Part shown: positions 38,316-52,500 of the stretch, one piece after another | How the letters are laid out: the number at the start of each line of letters is the position of its first letter | How positions within the stretch are numbered: the first letter of the stretch is position 1 | Assembly: GCF_022539665.2 (NCBI RefSeq) | Contig: NC_081332.1 | Location: forward strand, 4,373,884 to 4,437,883 | Direction of reading: 5' to 3' | From: Daphnia carinata | Lineage: Eukaryota > Arthropoda > Branchiopoda > Diplostraca > Daphniidae | Length of the DNA: 64,000 nt | Made by a program: the position numbers and the translations under genes | Notes under the pieces: model-generated | Told to the model about the DNA's origin: nothing | The model's input: the letters and a program-made list of their open reading frames with translations, nothing else | The model's database searches: none

Positions 38316-39602
38316 GAGAAAGAGAAGCCTACTAGAGATGGAGGGATAGATGGGACGGCCCCAAATGGAAGAAAAGAAATCGAAATAAAAAAGTATGTAG
38401 AAGAAAAAAGGAGAGCCCAGCCATCGACTACTCTAAGACGACGGAGTGATCCGATTGCATTTGTTTCGAGTTGGCCACACACACACACACAAAAAAAACC
38501 CACAGATCTCCTTAGTTAGTTATTTACTTTCTTTTATTCTCATTCTCTGAAATTCACTTTTCTTTTGCCGGTCGGAAAGGCCATCCAACAAAAAAAAAAA
38601 CTACACATGGCACAAGAAACGCTTGTGGCAACGCGGAAACGACTACCCACTCACAAAAGGCAAATGCCACATTTTTTTTCCACGTATTTCTGCATATCAA
38701 AAAGTGAGAACACACACACATTTTTTTTTTTTAAATCAATCGCGATATGCAATTGCAGCGTTCATTTTTCTTCCCCCCCCCTCCCACCGATATGGTGTGT
38801 GTTAGAAGAGCCTAAACGTGGATGACTTCGTTTCCTATTCTTCCGGCTGTGGGGTAAGAGCGAAAGGCGGGGCCGCACACGTCACAACTTGAAAGGGTTT
38901 CCAGCTTAATGGAGCAACCAAATAATAATAATAAAAAAAATAAATAAATAAACCGGAATCGAAGAAAAGGAGAGGCCTACACACAGCCCGCCTCGTTGAC
39001 GGCTGGATAATTGCACGCATAGAAAATTTTCCAACCCGGCCGCCGTTGTTCCGCCATTTTCCCCTAATCCGTAAAAGCTCTACCAATGGCCACGAAGCCT
39101 TCCTCTGTAAGTGAAACTTTTTTTTTCCTCCTCCTCCAAAAAAAAAAAAAGAAAACGCAAATCTACTTTTAGTGAGCGGACTTTTAACCAGAAATCCCAA
39201 AACGAAAAAATACTAAAAGGATTAGAACAATAGAAAAAAAAAAATATTTGATAATAGCAAAAGGCGATTGATCAAACAAGTCAAAACAAATGGCGTCTTC
39301 TTTTGTTATTGGCAAAAAAAAAAAAAAGAAAAAAGAAAAGAGCGGAATGGAATATATAGAGAAAAGAGGAATTAAGCATTGAGACGATGTAATGGGAGAA
39401 TCGGATTTACTTCCTGTCCAAGTACCTTGCTCCCCCCCCCTCCGTCCACGACCAAAGTGAAGAGGCTTCGAGCGTCAACAAATTAGACGCAATCGTGACT
39501 TTTAGTGTGAAGAAACCCCATGCGTTCCGCACCCGACAACAATAGGAGAACGAATGAAAAAGAAACTAACAAAGGCGAGAGATGACGACACACACACTTG
39601 AA

Positions 39603-39670
<68 letters not shown>

Positions 39671-40470
39671 AGAAAAATACGAGAAATTAAAAACATCCTG
39701 CTGATTGTTGTGTGTGTGTGTGTGTGTCTGACAACAAATACAGAACACACCAAGTAATTAAATGGCGACAAAATAAATAAAGAATGGAGGAAAGGGAGGG
39801 ATATAGCTAAGTGTAGTAGAATTGTGTGCCTCTCTCTCTCTCTCTCTCTCTATGTGTTGGAAGTGCGCGGAATAAATCAGGAGGGAACTTTATCCGCCAA
39901 GTAGTGCATTTCCTTTTTAAGAGGTGGAGGCAACAAAAAATAAAAAAAAAGCGGCCTGGAGAGAGAGAGACAGTAGAGAAACGGAACGCTGATGGAAGCC
40001 GACACGCAAACATCGCTTGTATGGTAATCGCGTGGTGGGTAGGAAAGGGAGAGACTACCCTCGTTCCGTGACGTGAGATTTATGATGACCGCCTCACCAA
40101 TCAAAATGGCCGGATGGGGACGGGAGCTTCTATGTGTCTTTTCTGTCCACGCTCTCAACTCATTCCTCCATATTGCCCTAGCCTTTTCTACAATCGAGTA
40201 TAACCCATCCGACACACACAACAATGTGCAGTGGATCCACATTACCATATAAACAAATTTTCGTTGGATTGAAAAAAACAAACAAACAAACAAACAAAAA
40301 AAAAAAAAATCAAAAAGGGGAAACCGACCTGATGGTTTGACGCCAACTGCTGGAGAACTGTCGACATCGTCCTGCGAGGATTGTCTGGAACACGATGGCT
40401 GTTCCACGATCTTGTTCTCAATGACTCCTTGTTCGCCAGTGTTCGATGGCTGCTGCTGGATCAGATTCAT
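19487..40470 (-). CDS. CAMTA: CAMTA, calmodulin-binding transcription activator (1539 aa)
   Basis: Twenty-two exons on the complement: 40329-40470, 36420-36529, 35702-35769, 35434-35569, 29785-29856, 29357-29498, 29185-29231, 28140-28532, 27549-28057, 26995-27481, 26790-26922, 26481-26713, 25667-26373, 25453-25592, 24596-24754, 23812-23972, 23570-23739, 23369-23501, 22789-22983, 21861-22114, 20472-20546, 19487-19640. They total 4620 nt with every phase matching. Domain order: CG-1 DNA-binding domain (~62-195), Ser/Gly/Gln-rich activation region (~240-690), IPT/TIG (~703-785), ankyrin repeats (~878-985), IQ motifs (~1340-1488). CAMTAs are nuclear Ca2+/calmodulin-responsive transcription factors; animals usually have one or two. 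The first exon is the least certain (donor CAG|GTCGGT). The acceptor of exon 24596-24754 lacks a pyrimidine tract. The start is the ATG at 40470, after a short upstream ORF. The last exon ends in a polyQ patch and a Pro/Val-rich tail in the frame fixed by the preceding IQ exon. Confidence 0.92.
20082..20113. repeat. (CA)n microsatellite, 32 bp
   Basis: Sixteen uninterrupted CA units on the plus strand, within the CAMTA intron between the two last coding exons. Confidence 0.95.
20302..20334. repeat. A homopolymer, 33 bases
   Basis: Thirty-three consecutive A in the last CAMTA intron, about 130 bp from the penultimate exon. On the CAMTA sense strand it reads as a T run, so it could influence splicing or RNA polymerase passage. 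Confidence 0.9.
20472..22983 (-). other. CAMTA: CAMTA exons coding the IQ calmodulin-binding motifs
   Basis: Exon 22789-22983 encodes [15 protein letters not shown], then IQ-type motifs [14 protein letters not shown] and [12 protein letters not shown]. Exon 21861-22114 adds [16 protein letters not shown], and exon 20472-20546 adds [13 protein letters not shown]. Four IQ-like helices in tandem fit calmodulin or light-chain binding. An Ala/Ser/Asn-rich spacer of about 55 aa separates the third and fourth motifs. Confidence 0.9.
25667..26373 (-). other. CAMTA: CAMTA exon coding the ankyrin repeats
   Basis: This 707-nt exon is the largest in the gene. It encodes [20 protein letters not shown], then [20 protein letters not shown], then [20 protein letters not shown], which read as two to three ankyrin repeats. 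An Asn run and Ser/Thr-rich linker follow. In CAMTAs this module mediates protein contacts. Confidence 0.93.
26481..27481 (-). other. CAMTA: CAMTA exons coding the IPT/TIG domain
   Basis: Exon 26995-27481 ends with [12 protein letters not shown], exon 26790-26922 begins [11 protein letters not shown] and continues [20 protein letters not shown] then LRCFCP, and exon 26481-26713 supplies [15 protein letters not shown] and SAVFEYRQ. This is the immunoglobulin-like IPT/TIG fold found in all CAMTAs, used for non-specific DNA contacts or dimerisation. A Gly-rich run (GGGGGG) precedes it in exon 26995-27481. Confidence 0.92.
31121..31152. repeat. (CA)n microsatellite, 32 bp
   Basis: Uninterrupted CA dinucleotides followed by an A run, inside the long CG-1 intron of CAMTA. 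Confidence 0.95.
32336..32381. repeat. T29 / A12 homopolymer pair
   Basis: A run of 29 T, a five-base spacer GCTCC, then 12 A. The two arms are complementary and could fold into a short hairpin in DNA or in either transcript. It lies in a CAMTA intron. Confidence 0.85.
32854..32881. repeat. A homopolymer, 28 bases
   Basis: An uninterrupted A run in the long CAMTA intron, close to C runs at about 32911-32920 and 33294-33307. Confidence 0.9.
34374..34405. repeat. T homopolymer, 32 bases
   Basis: An uninterrupted T run in the long CAMTA intron, preceded by a CT-rich stretch. Confidence 0.9.
36961..36987. repeat. A homopolymer, 27 bases
   Basis: An uninterrupted A run in CAMTA coding intron 1. 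Confidence 0.9.
38265..38310. repeat. (AC)23 microsatellite
   Basis: Forty-six bases of perfect AC repeat in CAMTA coding intron 1. This is the longest dinucleotide array in the window and probably length-polymorphic. Confidence 0.97.
39604..39670. repeat. C homopolymer, 67 bases
   Basis: A pure run of 67 C on the plus strand (67 G on the CAMTA sense strand), in CAMTA coding intron 1. A short AC repeat at 39588-39597 lies on one side and a TG repeat at about 39708-39727 on the other. The length is exceptional and may include sequencing or assembly error. Confidence 0.9.
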
Positions 40471-40519
40471 GTTTGGCGACGATAACTTCCCTCTTCTTCT
40501 TCTTGTCTAGTTTTGTGTA

Positions 40520-40546
40520 TCACGCCATCTTCCAGCGACGCTCCAT
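40520..40546 (-). promoter_or_regulatory. Short upstream ORF in the CAMTA 5' UTR
   Basis: A candidate 3' splice site (GCTTTTAG on the complement) ends at 40547. The first three bases after it are ATG, opening an eight-codon ORF (MERRWKMA) that stops at 40520, 50 bases before the CAMTA start at 40470. A uORF in this position usually lowers translation of the main ORF; that effect is inferred from general knowledge. Confidence 0.5.
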
Positions 40547-43500
40547 CTAAAAGCAAAAAAAAAATAAACATTGTCAGACCAAACAACCCCAATGTAACTT
40601 ACAAAAATATGAATCAATAAAAAATGGCTGCCAACTACACAACAACATTTTCTAAGAATAACAAAATAAAATAAAAATCCCTCCCCTTTATTTTTTTTTT
40701 TTTCGTAAGGAAAGAGAGGGTGGATGACAGTTGTGCTAGGAAACGTCCAAACGTCAAGAGAAAAGCCTTCCAGCACGAAACACGCGTGATCTCTTGACTT
40801 CGATTTTTTTTTTTTTACTTCAGACCCTTTCTTCGTCACGAACGTCTTTCGTTCTTCCTCGTTTTCAATCAATTGGATGGGCCAAAAAAGAAACCCTACA
40901 CTCTCATCAACCTCCCCTCTCTTGCCCACAGGATAAGGTGGAGGAAGAAGGCAATGGTTTTCCGAAGATACAAGAATCAATCGCGTTAACAGACACACAC
41001 TTGTTCTTCCAACATTTCCGAATGGGAGTGACGGCCAGAAGTAACAACCAGAAAAAAAAAAAAAAAAAAAAAAAAAAAATGAGCCAAACCCATTGGCAAA
41101 AGTTTTTTGTTTTTGCCTCTTTTCCCCCTACCATAGACTTAAAAAAAAAAAAACACACAACATCGTTCGGAATGAGGTGATTCTTTTGTCTTTTTCCTCG
41201 AGTGCATTCAGCCATCCCCTCCCGCCGAGAAGATTGTTGTTGGTGTAGTTGATGATGGCCCTTGTATCAATAGAAAAAAAAAAAAGAAAATGGATCCTGC
41301 GAGAGAAAGAGAATGGCCAGTCGGTTTGTGTGTTTGTAAAAAAAAAAAAAAAAAAAGGGAAGGAGGGCACACACACACACGCGATTCGAAAATAGATTGA
41401 TACATACGAGGTAGATATAGAGGCACTGTGCCAGGGAGCATCAGGCTTAAGCTATTTGTTTTATAAAAAAAAAAAAAATAATAATAAAAATAAAACGAAA
41501 ATAAAAACATGGAGGTCGAGAATCATGTGGGCACTTAAGAAAGAAAGAAATAATGAATTAAAAGAATCTTTCGAGTGGGCGGGAATATCCGTCCATTTTG
41601 GTGGATGGGCGATATCACCTGTCACGGTCCAGTTGATTTGGATTCTTTGTGTCTCTTTAGGCGATCCGCGACGGAAACACAGTGGGGACGGGAACAAAAA
41701 AGAGTGACTACTTATTCTTCGCGAAAATCTAAACACGCTGAAGCAGTTGCAACGTATTTATAAAGAGTGTCTATTCAGGCGGGACCATTCAACCCAGGAT
41801 TATGGCCGTTTGGTTAATCCTCATTGATTACTGGCCTATCTATTTTAACCGAATCCGGATCGATGGGCTCTACTATACAAGCACCTCCCACTGAGTGTGT
41901 CCTTGTGTGTGTGTGGCCACCTAAAGTTCCATATACTCTACGCTGAGAAAGAGATAAAGAGTCAGAGCGAGAGAGAGACGAGTAGCAGCAGCTAGCTCGC
42001 CGAGTAATGCAATTAACAAGCGGGGCAGCTGAATAAGACGGCGACGTCAGCAGCAGCACAGTGGCAACTCGTCTAACTTTTTTTTTACGGACACGAGTAA
42101 AACAGAACCAGTAAAAAGTCCCTCTCACACTTAGGTTATATTATAAGAGCGGTTTATATAGGGCTTGCCGGCTAGAAACGACCCATCACACGTTCCTGTA
42201 AGCGATTGCACGGCCAATGTTGAGTGGAGGATAACATGATCGATAAGCATGCAAGCACGAGTCCAAAAGCATGAGTACAATATAGAACGATACCACATAA
42301 AACATTTTTTCCCCTCCTTACCGTTCAAAAACTACTAGCATCAGCGGTTGTTTGATAAAACATAAGACCGAAGGCTACGAAATAACGATTTATGGCACTT
42401 GAGGGTCGTGCTGACGGGTTTCACCGTTCACAGCATCCAATTAGAATCCATAATATGGGCCAAACTGATGACACATATTAAAAGCCTATATCATTTGTTA
42501 CACAGGCTTCAAACACTTCAAGTACTTGATTGAAGTTGAACTTGGGTCATGTTTGTACAAGTTGACACTATCGTTTTAAATTCTACCATGGCCAAATTCA
42601 ACAATTTGTTACGATTAAAGTTCTCAGAGCCAATACACACCAGGAATCAGGTAACACATAATCAGGGAAGTAATCTAGAATGTGCTCTGTGACAATAACT
42701 GCGAACAAGTGCTTGCTGGAAATCGTGCAAAATGAAAGTTAGGTGCTAAAAGTCTTTTTCTTACCTGCTGATATGCTATTGTGTAATCAAACACTGCACT
42801 TCAATGAGGTCCTCTCGTTTTTTGCTTTTCAACAGATGACTCTCTTTTAAAACTCTGTCTCGTCTCGTCTCGACTACGACCTATCAGGCGGTGAATCGAT
42901 CCACGTCTGTCTGTGAATATGAAATTATTTTCAGCCCACTCCGAGCATTCCGACTACAAAGAAGGGGGCCACAACATATACAAAAAAACAAGGTTCTATT
43001 TCTAACGGCTAAAAAGATCACACGCTCCACTTTTTTGTTTCAGTATTCTCTTTTTTACACTCGTCTTATCGACTGACAGATCGAGTTGGAATAAAATGGT
43101 AAATACACGTTGCGATTACAGCGCCAGAGAAGGCAACTAGCGGCAGACGATCGAAACACGACGGAAACATCCACACACCAAGACTCCAAGGGTAAATCAA
43201 TAGTAGATTCAGCATTCTAGCCCAGTACAGAGGTTTTGTTCCCCAGTTTAGTCATATCTTTCATCCATTTCATGACAGGGACTCTTACGTTCTCGTTATA
43301 GGGGGAAGTCAATGGATTTGTGGGTAAAAGAGCCTTGTCCTAGTTCGACAAGAGGATCGATGGAGCGTTCCTCCCAGTCGACCAGAAAAACGAATATACG
43401 AGGAAGACGTTACGAAGCATGCATGAATGAACGATTGGGATGATTGAATTTTTTTTTTTTCTTTCTTTTAGCATCCAGTTATACATGTAGGTGAAAATTA

Positions 43501-44315
43501 TTCTATTCGTGTCGTACGAAAGTTGAGGACCCAGTAAAACTCTTCTCTCGTGAAAGGAACAAAAGTTATATCTGGCAAATCTCGATTCGTCACCATTTAT
43601 GGGTAACACGGACATGGTCCGACATGACATCACGCTCATATCTCTTTGGATTCCCGTCAACCACAACTTCTTGTCGACTCCCATTTTTTTTATTCATATT
43701 TCGCTTCTGGCTCGCCCTCCGCTTTCCCAAACGAAGAAGAGGCAAGCAAGCAACTCAAGTGACAGCTACGGTGGAGGCTCAGTTACTCATCCGCCTAATG
43801 TAATGTGCACAGACAAAAAAAAACTGGGTAAATCAAAACATGTAACATATAAATCACGCGCACACACAGAGAGAACGCGAACTGCTAATCCGGCAGTAAC
43901 GCAATCCAGTCAAAACGACTATGCTGTGGGGTTAATGTTACTCTCTTCGCTCTAACAATAAAGGGAAAGGGAGGAGGGAAAAGATTTCCGACGACGTACT
44001 CGAAACGCACACTCAACACGGATGAAAAAGGAGGAGGGGGGATGAGAGTACAAGCGCTTGAATAAACCAAACAGAATTTGATCTTCATGATGCAGAAACT
44101 TAACAGACCGAGCTACTTTCCATTTGCAGGATTCATCTCGCACCGCTCAGCAGATGCAACATCGACCTAGTGTATAAGATGAGACTAACAAAGATCTTTC
44201 TTCTTCTTTTCTTCTTATGAACGAGCAGTAAATGATGGGTTAATTATGAGGGAGAAACAGATTGGAGATGAGTTTCATCTTCAACGAAATAAATCGGGCT
44301 TTTTTCTCGTCATTT
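40547..44315. other. Interval between the CAMTA 5' end and the AP2M1 stop
   Basis: Both neighbours are on the minus strand, so this holds the AP2M1 3' UTR and the CAMTA promoter or upstream non-coding exons. No coding exon was seen. A 28-base A run lies at 41052-41079. Homopolymers become sparse beyond about 42 kb. The open frame at 43340-43684 on the complement has no recognisable domain and was not called. Confidence 0.5.
41052..41079. repeat. A homopolymer, 28 bases
   Basis: An uninterrupted A run upstream of the CAMTA first coding exon; it is the last very long homopolymer before the simpler right-hand part of the window. Confidence 0.9.
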
Positions 44316-47106
<2,791 letters not shown>

Positions 47107-49524
47107 CTAATTTCCATTTGATTGGTTGCCGCCTTCCGCAGAGGATGCGCCGCGCATAGCATCGATCTTGGCGCAAATCTTCAACGCCGGTCCCAATTTC
47201 ATGGACATGGCCGACATCAAATGATCTGCTTTCAACAACATAAGAGCTTGGCCATCAATTTCCTGCATGGCGAAATCCTCAGCGTAGTCAGCGCAACCAG
47301 TTAGACTCCGCACGAAATCAGCTACCTCGGTAACCTAATTCAATTGGCAAAAATGAATGTTTTGGTTTTTAAGTTTGCTATTGTACTAATAACTTACGCT
47401 CCATTTAGCAGGATTGGTTTTGCATTCCGGTTTCGGCTGTTGAGTTGGGGTTTGCGGAAGAGATGTTGTAGGGGAACGCGTTTGCTGTGCAGCTAGAGCC
47501 AACAACTCTGCGTCCAAACTGCTATCTTCCTTATCTCCTGAAGGTGCAAAATTAGTTGTCGGGGTTGTGCAAGGAGGAACTGTTGCAGCCGATGGAGGAG
47601 CCAATTTGTTTATGTCAATTGTTATTGAAGCAACTGGTGAATGTGTCGTTGATGTCGCTGTTGTCAGCAATCCACCACCACCGGCTGATTTTGCTCCCTG
47701 GCCGTTAGCAGTTGTCGTTGTCGAAACAGTTTCTTGTTGTTGCTGATATTGCGATTGTACGGTTACTACTGCCGGAGTAGCATTAATTGCAGGCCTATTA
47801 TAAAAATTAATGAATAAGATAAATTCAAACAGCAAATGAGGCAAGTATGATGCAAGTACTTTTTCGCGCAAGCTGTGGAACAAAAGCGTTTTGAGCGGCG
47901 TGATTTGGCGACAAAATCCATTTTTCCACATCCCTCGCATGTTGCCATTGTAGCTCCTTTAGGAGTTGACATTTGCTGGAGTTCGTTGGTTATAGTTGTG
48001 GCAGGTGGCTGAGGTGCCAATGGCGGAGACTGATGGTTCTCTGTGGGTTGTTCCACATGGAGTTTTTTCTCTGTAAACAGGATAACGACGTCAGATTAAT
48101 TAATAATGTCGACATAAACATCGGGAATCTATGTTCTTACTTGGAGGTTCTCCATCCAATTTGAAATTGTTTTCGTTATTTCGATGGCCATTGCAGCGTG
48201 TTAAAGATTCATTCGGATGGAATCGACCGACAGGGAAAGGTTCCGATGACTCTTGGATTACAAAATCACCCAAAACATGCGTCAGTATTTGGGGCCGGAC
48301 AACTGCTTGAGGCAAATTGGGTTCCTTCTTCTCACGTAACGCTGGAGAATGATTCGTTATATGGTTTTCATTCTGTTGGCCGGTGCCATTCACTTGAGAT
48401 GCTTCTTTTTTCGCCGGAACATCTTCCACAGATGAAGTTGGTGTAGGAGCGGAAGGAACGGGAATAGGCTCGGCTGGTGTCCGAGGAGATTGTTTCGGTT
48501 CTTCCACTTTTTCGGCCGTGCTGAGTAGAGGTGTCGATGGTTGGCGAGCGGGTGATGGAAGTGGAAATTGGGGTGCTGGAGATGCTGAAACGGTCACTGT
48601 AACTGGCTGTAAAGGAGGCATAGCCATTCGTGGTCCCTGAGTGGAAATGGTGATAGGAGACGATGATGGAGGTACTGCGTGAGTCATACTAGCCATAGCG
48701 GAAAGAGGTGCAGCTGGGCCAACGGTGATCAACCCACCTCCCAATGGGGCAGACATTCGGGATGCTGAAGTCACGGTTGGGTTGGTAATAAAACAAGTCG
48801 TAGACTGGCTGCTAGACATTGGCATATGAATATTTAATTGTCCTTGCTGATGTTGTGCAAGATCCCCATTCATCGTTTGGAAATTATTCATAGGCGTGGC
48901 GGATCGAATGTTATGCGTTCCTGTCATATTCATTGGATATACTGTAGATCCTACAGGAATAGTCAAGATTTGTGGATGTTGTTGATCCGTTTTCTCGTTC
49001 GAAGTCATATTGACTTGGTGGGGATGAGGTGCCATAGCTATTAAATTAGGAGGTTGGCCGGCATGATGCTGTTGTGGAGGCGCCGGGGCAATCGGTTTAT
49101 AGCTGGAACGAACCGCATGCGTAGTTGTTGTTGTGGTGGTAATCGGGCCGAAGGATGCAGATGAAATACACGGAGGTATCTGCATCAATCCTGGCTGTTG
49201 TTGGGATTGTTGCGGGATCACCTGCTGGATCGTAGGTGCAACGTTTTGCATTGGCTGTTGGGTAGGCATTGGAGCAGGAGACATCATATTTTGTTGTTGT
49301 TGTTGCTGTTGCTGAGGGGCACTCTGCGTAGTGGTGGTTACGCTGTTAGAAGCAGCAGACGATGTGGCCGCCGAAGAAGCTACTGCCATGACTGGCCTGG
49401 AAATAAAAATGCGCATATTAAATAAAAGTTTCAATTAATTTGAAGTATTGATTTTACTTGTTCATTTGGTACTGAAGTTGCAGCTGATGTTGCTGATGTT
49501 GCTGTTGTTGTTGCTGCTGCTGCT

Positions 49525-49576
<52 letters not shown>

Positions 49577-52500
49577 GTGCTGTTGCTGAGCTTGCTGCTG
49601 GTCGTTGATGGCTTGCTGAAATTGAGCATGCTGATTTGCATCCAGAGTTTGTTGGGTCACTTGTTGAAAAGCTGGAAGTGACATGAGGGTCGGTTGCTGG
49701 TGCTGTTGCTGATACTGCTGAATCTGGAAGGAATTTTGCATCTGGAACTGTTTGACGAAAGACTAAATTTGATGGAAACCCTCGGGAAAATTGATTAATT
49801 TATTACCTGTTGAGCAATGAGTTGCTGAGAAACAGCATGCAGTTGTTGATGTTGTTGTTGCTGCTGCTGCTGCTGTTGTTGTTGCTGCTGTTGTTGAAGC
49901 TGAAGTTGCTGCTGTTGTTGTTGTTGCACCGGTTGTAGTAGAGTCTGCTGAGCTTGCACAACTGTAGGCGCTACTGGTCGCGGCTGATTTTGCGGAGGTC
50001 GTCCAACTTTCTTTGTCTTTCCCTGCAAAAACGAAAGTTGGTCATTACAGCCAAAAAAAATTATTCGAAAATAGTTACATACAGCAGGTCTAGGGTTTCC
50101 AGTTTGAGCACCAGTGGCCGTGCCTGTTGCAAAAGTCTGATTAGACATTGATGAGGCTGGACGAATCGGTGTCGGTGTCGTAGAAGTTCCAGACGAGGAC
50201 GGTAATATCGTCGATAACGGTCGTGTACCGCCTGCTTTTGATGGAGTCTCAGTTCTTGGTTTAATAGCTGGGGTAAGGGCAGAAACAGGTTGCGGTGGCG
50301 CTATTGATTTTGAACAGAAAAAAGCCATCAATATTTAGAGCTAAAGTATCATTATCAAAGCAATATACCTGCTTGCGCAGTGATTGTTGGCTGAGGTGCG
50401 GCTTGAAAAAACATTCCGTCAGGCTGGCCATGTTGTCTGATTATTATAGGACCTTGTTGGCCTCCAATACCTCCTGAAGTCGCGAACTGGTAAAAATTCG
50501 GAGGTAAAAATCCTAAAGATTGTCCCATTTGCGAGCCCTTTGATGTTAAAAGAAATTATGAAAATGAACGTAAGGAATATTAGTATAATGGCTTACCTGC
50601 ATTTGACTTATGATCTGCATTGGTTGCATAGGTCCACCAATTTGCATAGGTGCAGAGTTGGCTTGTGAGGTAACAATTTGTGGCTGTGGTAGCATATTAG
50701 TTGCCTGGCTTACTGAAACAGTTCCACCAGGCATATTATTTTTATTGACATTTCCAACTGTAGATGCCATGACTGGGGATTTTGGGGGCATGCCATTGAC
50801 AACTTGAAAATATGGCTGTTGCTGTTGTTGCTGCTGTTGTTGATTCTGCTGATAATTTGTTTGGAAAAAAGTAAGAATAAAATTTTTCAATATTTTTGGC
50901 TTACATTTACACTTACTTTATTCATTTCATTTGGTTTTGTTTGTTGACCCTGCTGAGTGTAGTTGCCAGCTTGGGTGTTGGTGATCAACGGTCCAATAAC
51001 CAAAGTTTGATTGTTTGATGTTGGAATGCAACCATTATTTCTTGCATTGTTGAAAAACTGAAGTATTGCATTGTTATCTAAGTTCAATATATCATTTGAA
51101 AATGAATCTGGAATGCAAGCACAACTACGGTAGAGTTTATACCATTCTGGTGACTTTTTATCATATTGTTGCCAGTAATCTGAAGGTGTGGAGTTAACTG
51201 TCCAGGCTGAAATGGTTTCCCAGCAGCAATTACCTAAATAAAAAATTTATATGAAACTTTAAAGAAAATTGTCACTTAAACCGTATGTCTTGTATGCCCA
51301 TGCACGATTCAAAACTAAAGCGAAAAACCAGACCATAAATGACAATTGTGGGAAACACACACCTGAATAGGTTGTCCGAAATTGGTTGACTGAATGAGAA
51401 TAGACAAAAGAAATTTGTCAAAATCGGCACAACATAAACACTGTCTTCTTATTTAATTTTCATGGATATTATTATTTTTGAAGATTCAAAAAGTCCCGTC
51501 GGTTAACGTTAACTTTGAGAAACTGGTTTGAAATCATTTGTCGCCAGATGGCTCTACATTCTTTTTCTGTTTTGTTTTTGTTGCTCCCCAATACAAGTCT
51601 GGTTCTGTTCCAGTCTTACCGCATTTCCCGCAACCCGTATCTACGTGATTCTTAAATCCATTTGTTCATGAAATAATTACCTGGATTGTCTGATTGACAC
51701 CCGTCGGTTGCAAAGAAATGTTCCCGGGCATAAGGAATTGCTGTCCCTGGGCATTGCTGTACAACTGTTGTAAATAGGGTAGCTGCTGCTGAATAACCTG
51801 AACCTGTATGTGAATTATAGATGTTTTTTACGGCTTTCAAAGACGTCATTTCTATAGTGATTCAGACCTGAGGCATTGCTCCAGAGGACATAACCGGATG
51901 ACCCATTGATTGTTGAAAGCCGGCAGCATTCATACTCGTCATCGTCATGCCGGCCATACCGTGGTTGGCCAGAGAAGGCATCATTGAGTTCATAGCCGAC
52001 ATATTGATCGTACTCATCGCTGACGGATTCATGGTCATGGCAGCATTCATACCGCCATTCATCGGAGAAGGGTTCGCTCCTCCCCCGGGTTGCGTTTGCG
52101 GGCCACCAGGAGACGGACCAGGTGTGTTCCCTCCCTGTTGTTGTTGCTGTTGAGGGCTGGCCATCAGCTGCTGCTGCTGTTGTTGTTGAGGACTAGCCAT
52201 AATTTGTTGCTGGAACACGAACTAGACAAAACATCAAAGTATTAATACCATGTTCGTGAATTAGGAATATATTTTCCCTATATAACCATTCATTTCTATT
52301 TTTATTATGAAATAACTTATTTCAGAAATATGAAGTTCCAATGCAAATTATAGCCCCCGGGTAACTAAGAATCCCATGTTTCAAGTCTCAGGAAATCCAT
52401 GTTTGAACATGTGATTTTTTTTTCTCCCTTTTATCCCACTCTCTTGATCAAACATTTCAAACTACTACGAATCTACTGCACGGACGCAAGAGGGTTTCAA

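Larger units (their letters stand above)
36530..40328 (-). other. CAMTA intron 1 of the coding region (3.8 kb)
   Basis: Lies between the first coding exon and the HRWNTNE exon. It has no recognisable exon. It carries the longest simple repeats of the window: A27 at 36961-36987, (AC)23 at 38265-38310 and C67 at 39604-39670. Confidence 0.6.

Noticed and set aside
39502-39771. Open frame with a long polyglycine stretch on the complement
   Set aside because: It is only the translation of the C67 homopolymer inside a CAMTA intron.
43340-43684. 114-codon open frame on the complement downstream of AP2M1
   Set aside because: No recognisable domain, signal peptide or splice context; probably AP2M1 3' UTR or intergenic.
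51652-51849. 65-codon frame containing many Ala/Thr residues on the complement
   Set aside because: Out of frame with Polyhomeotic; the Gln-rich frame of the same bases joins both neighbouring exons in phase.
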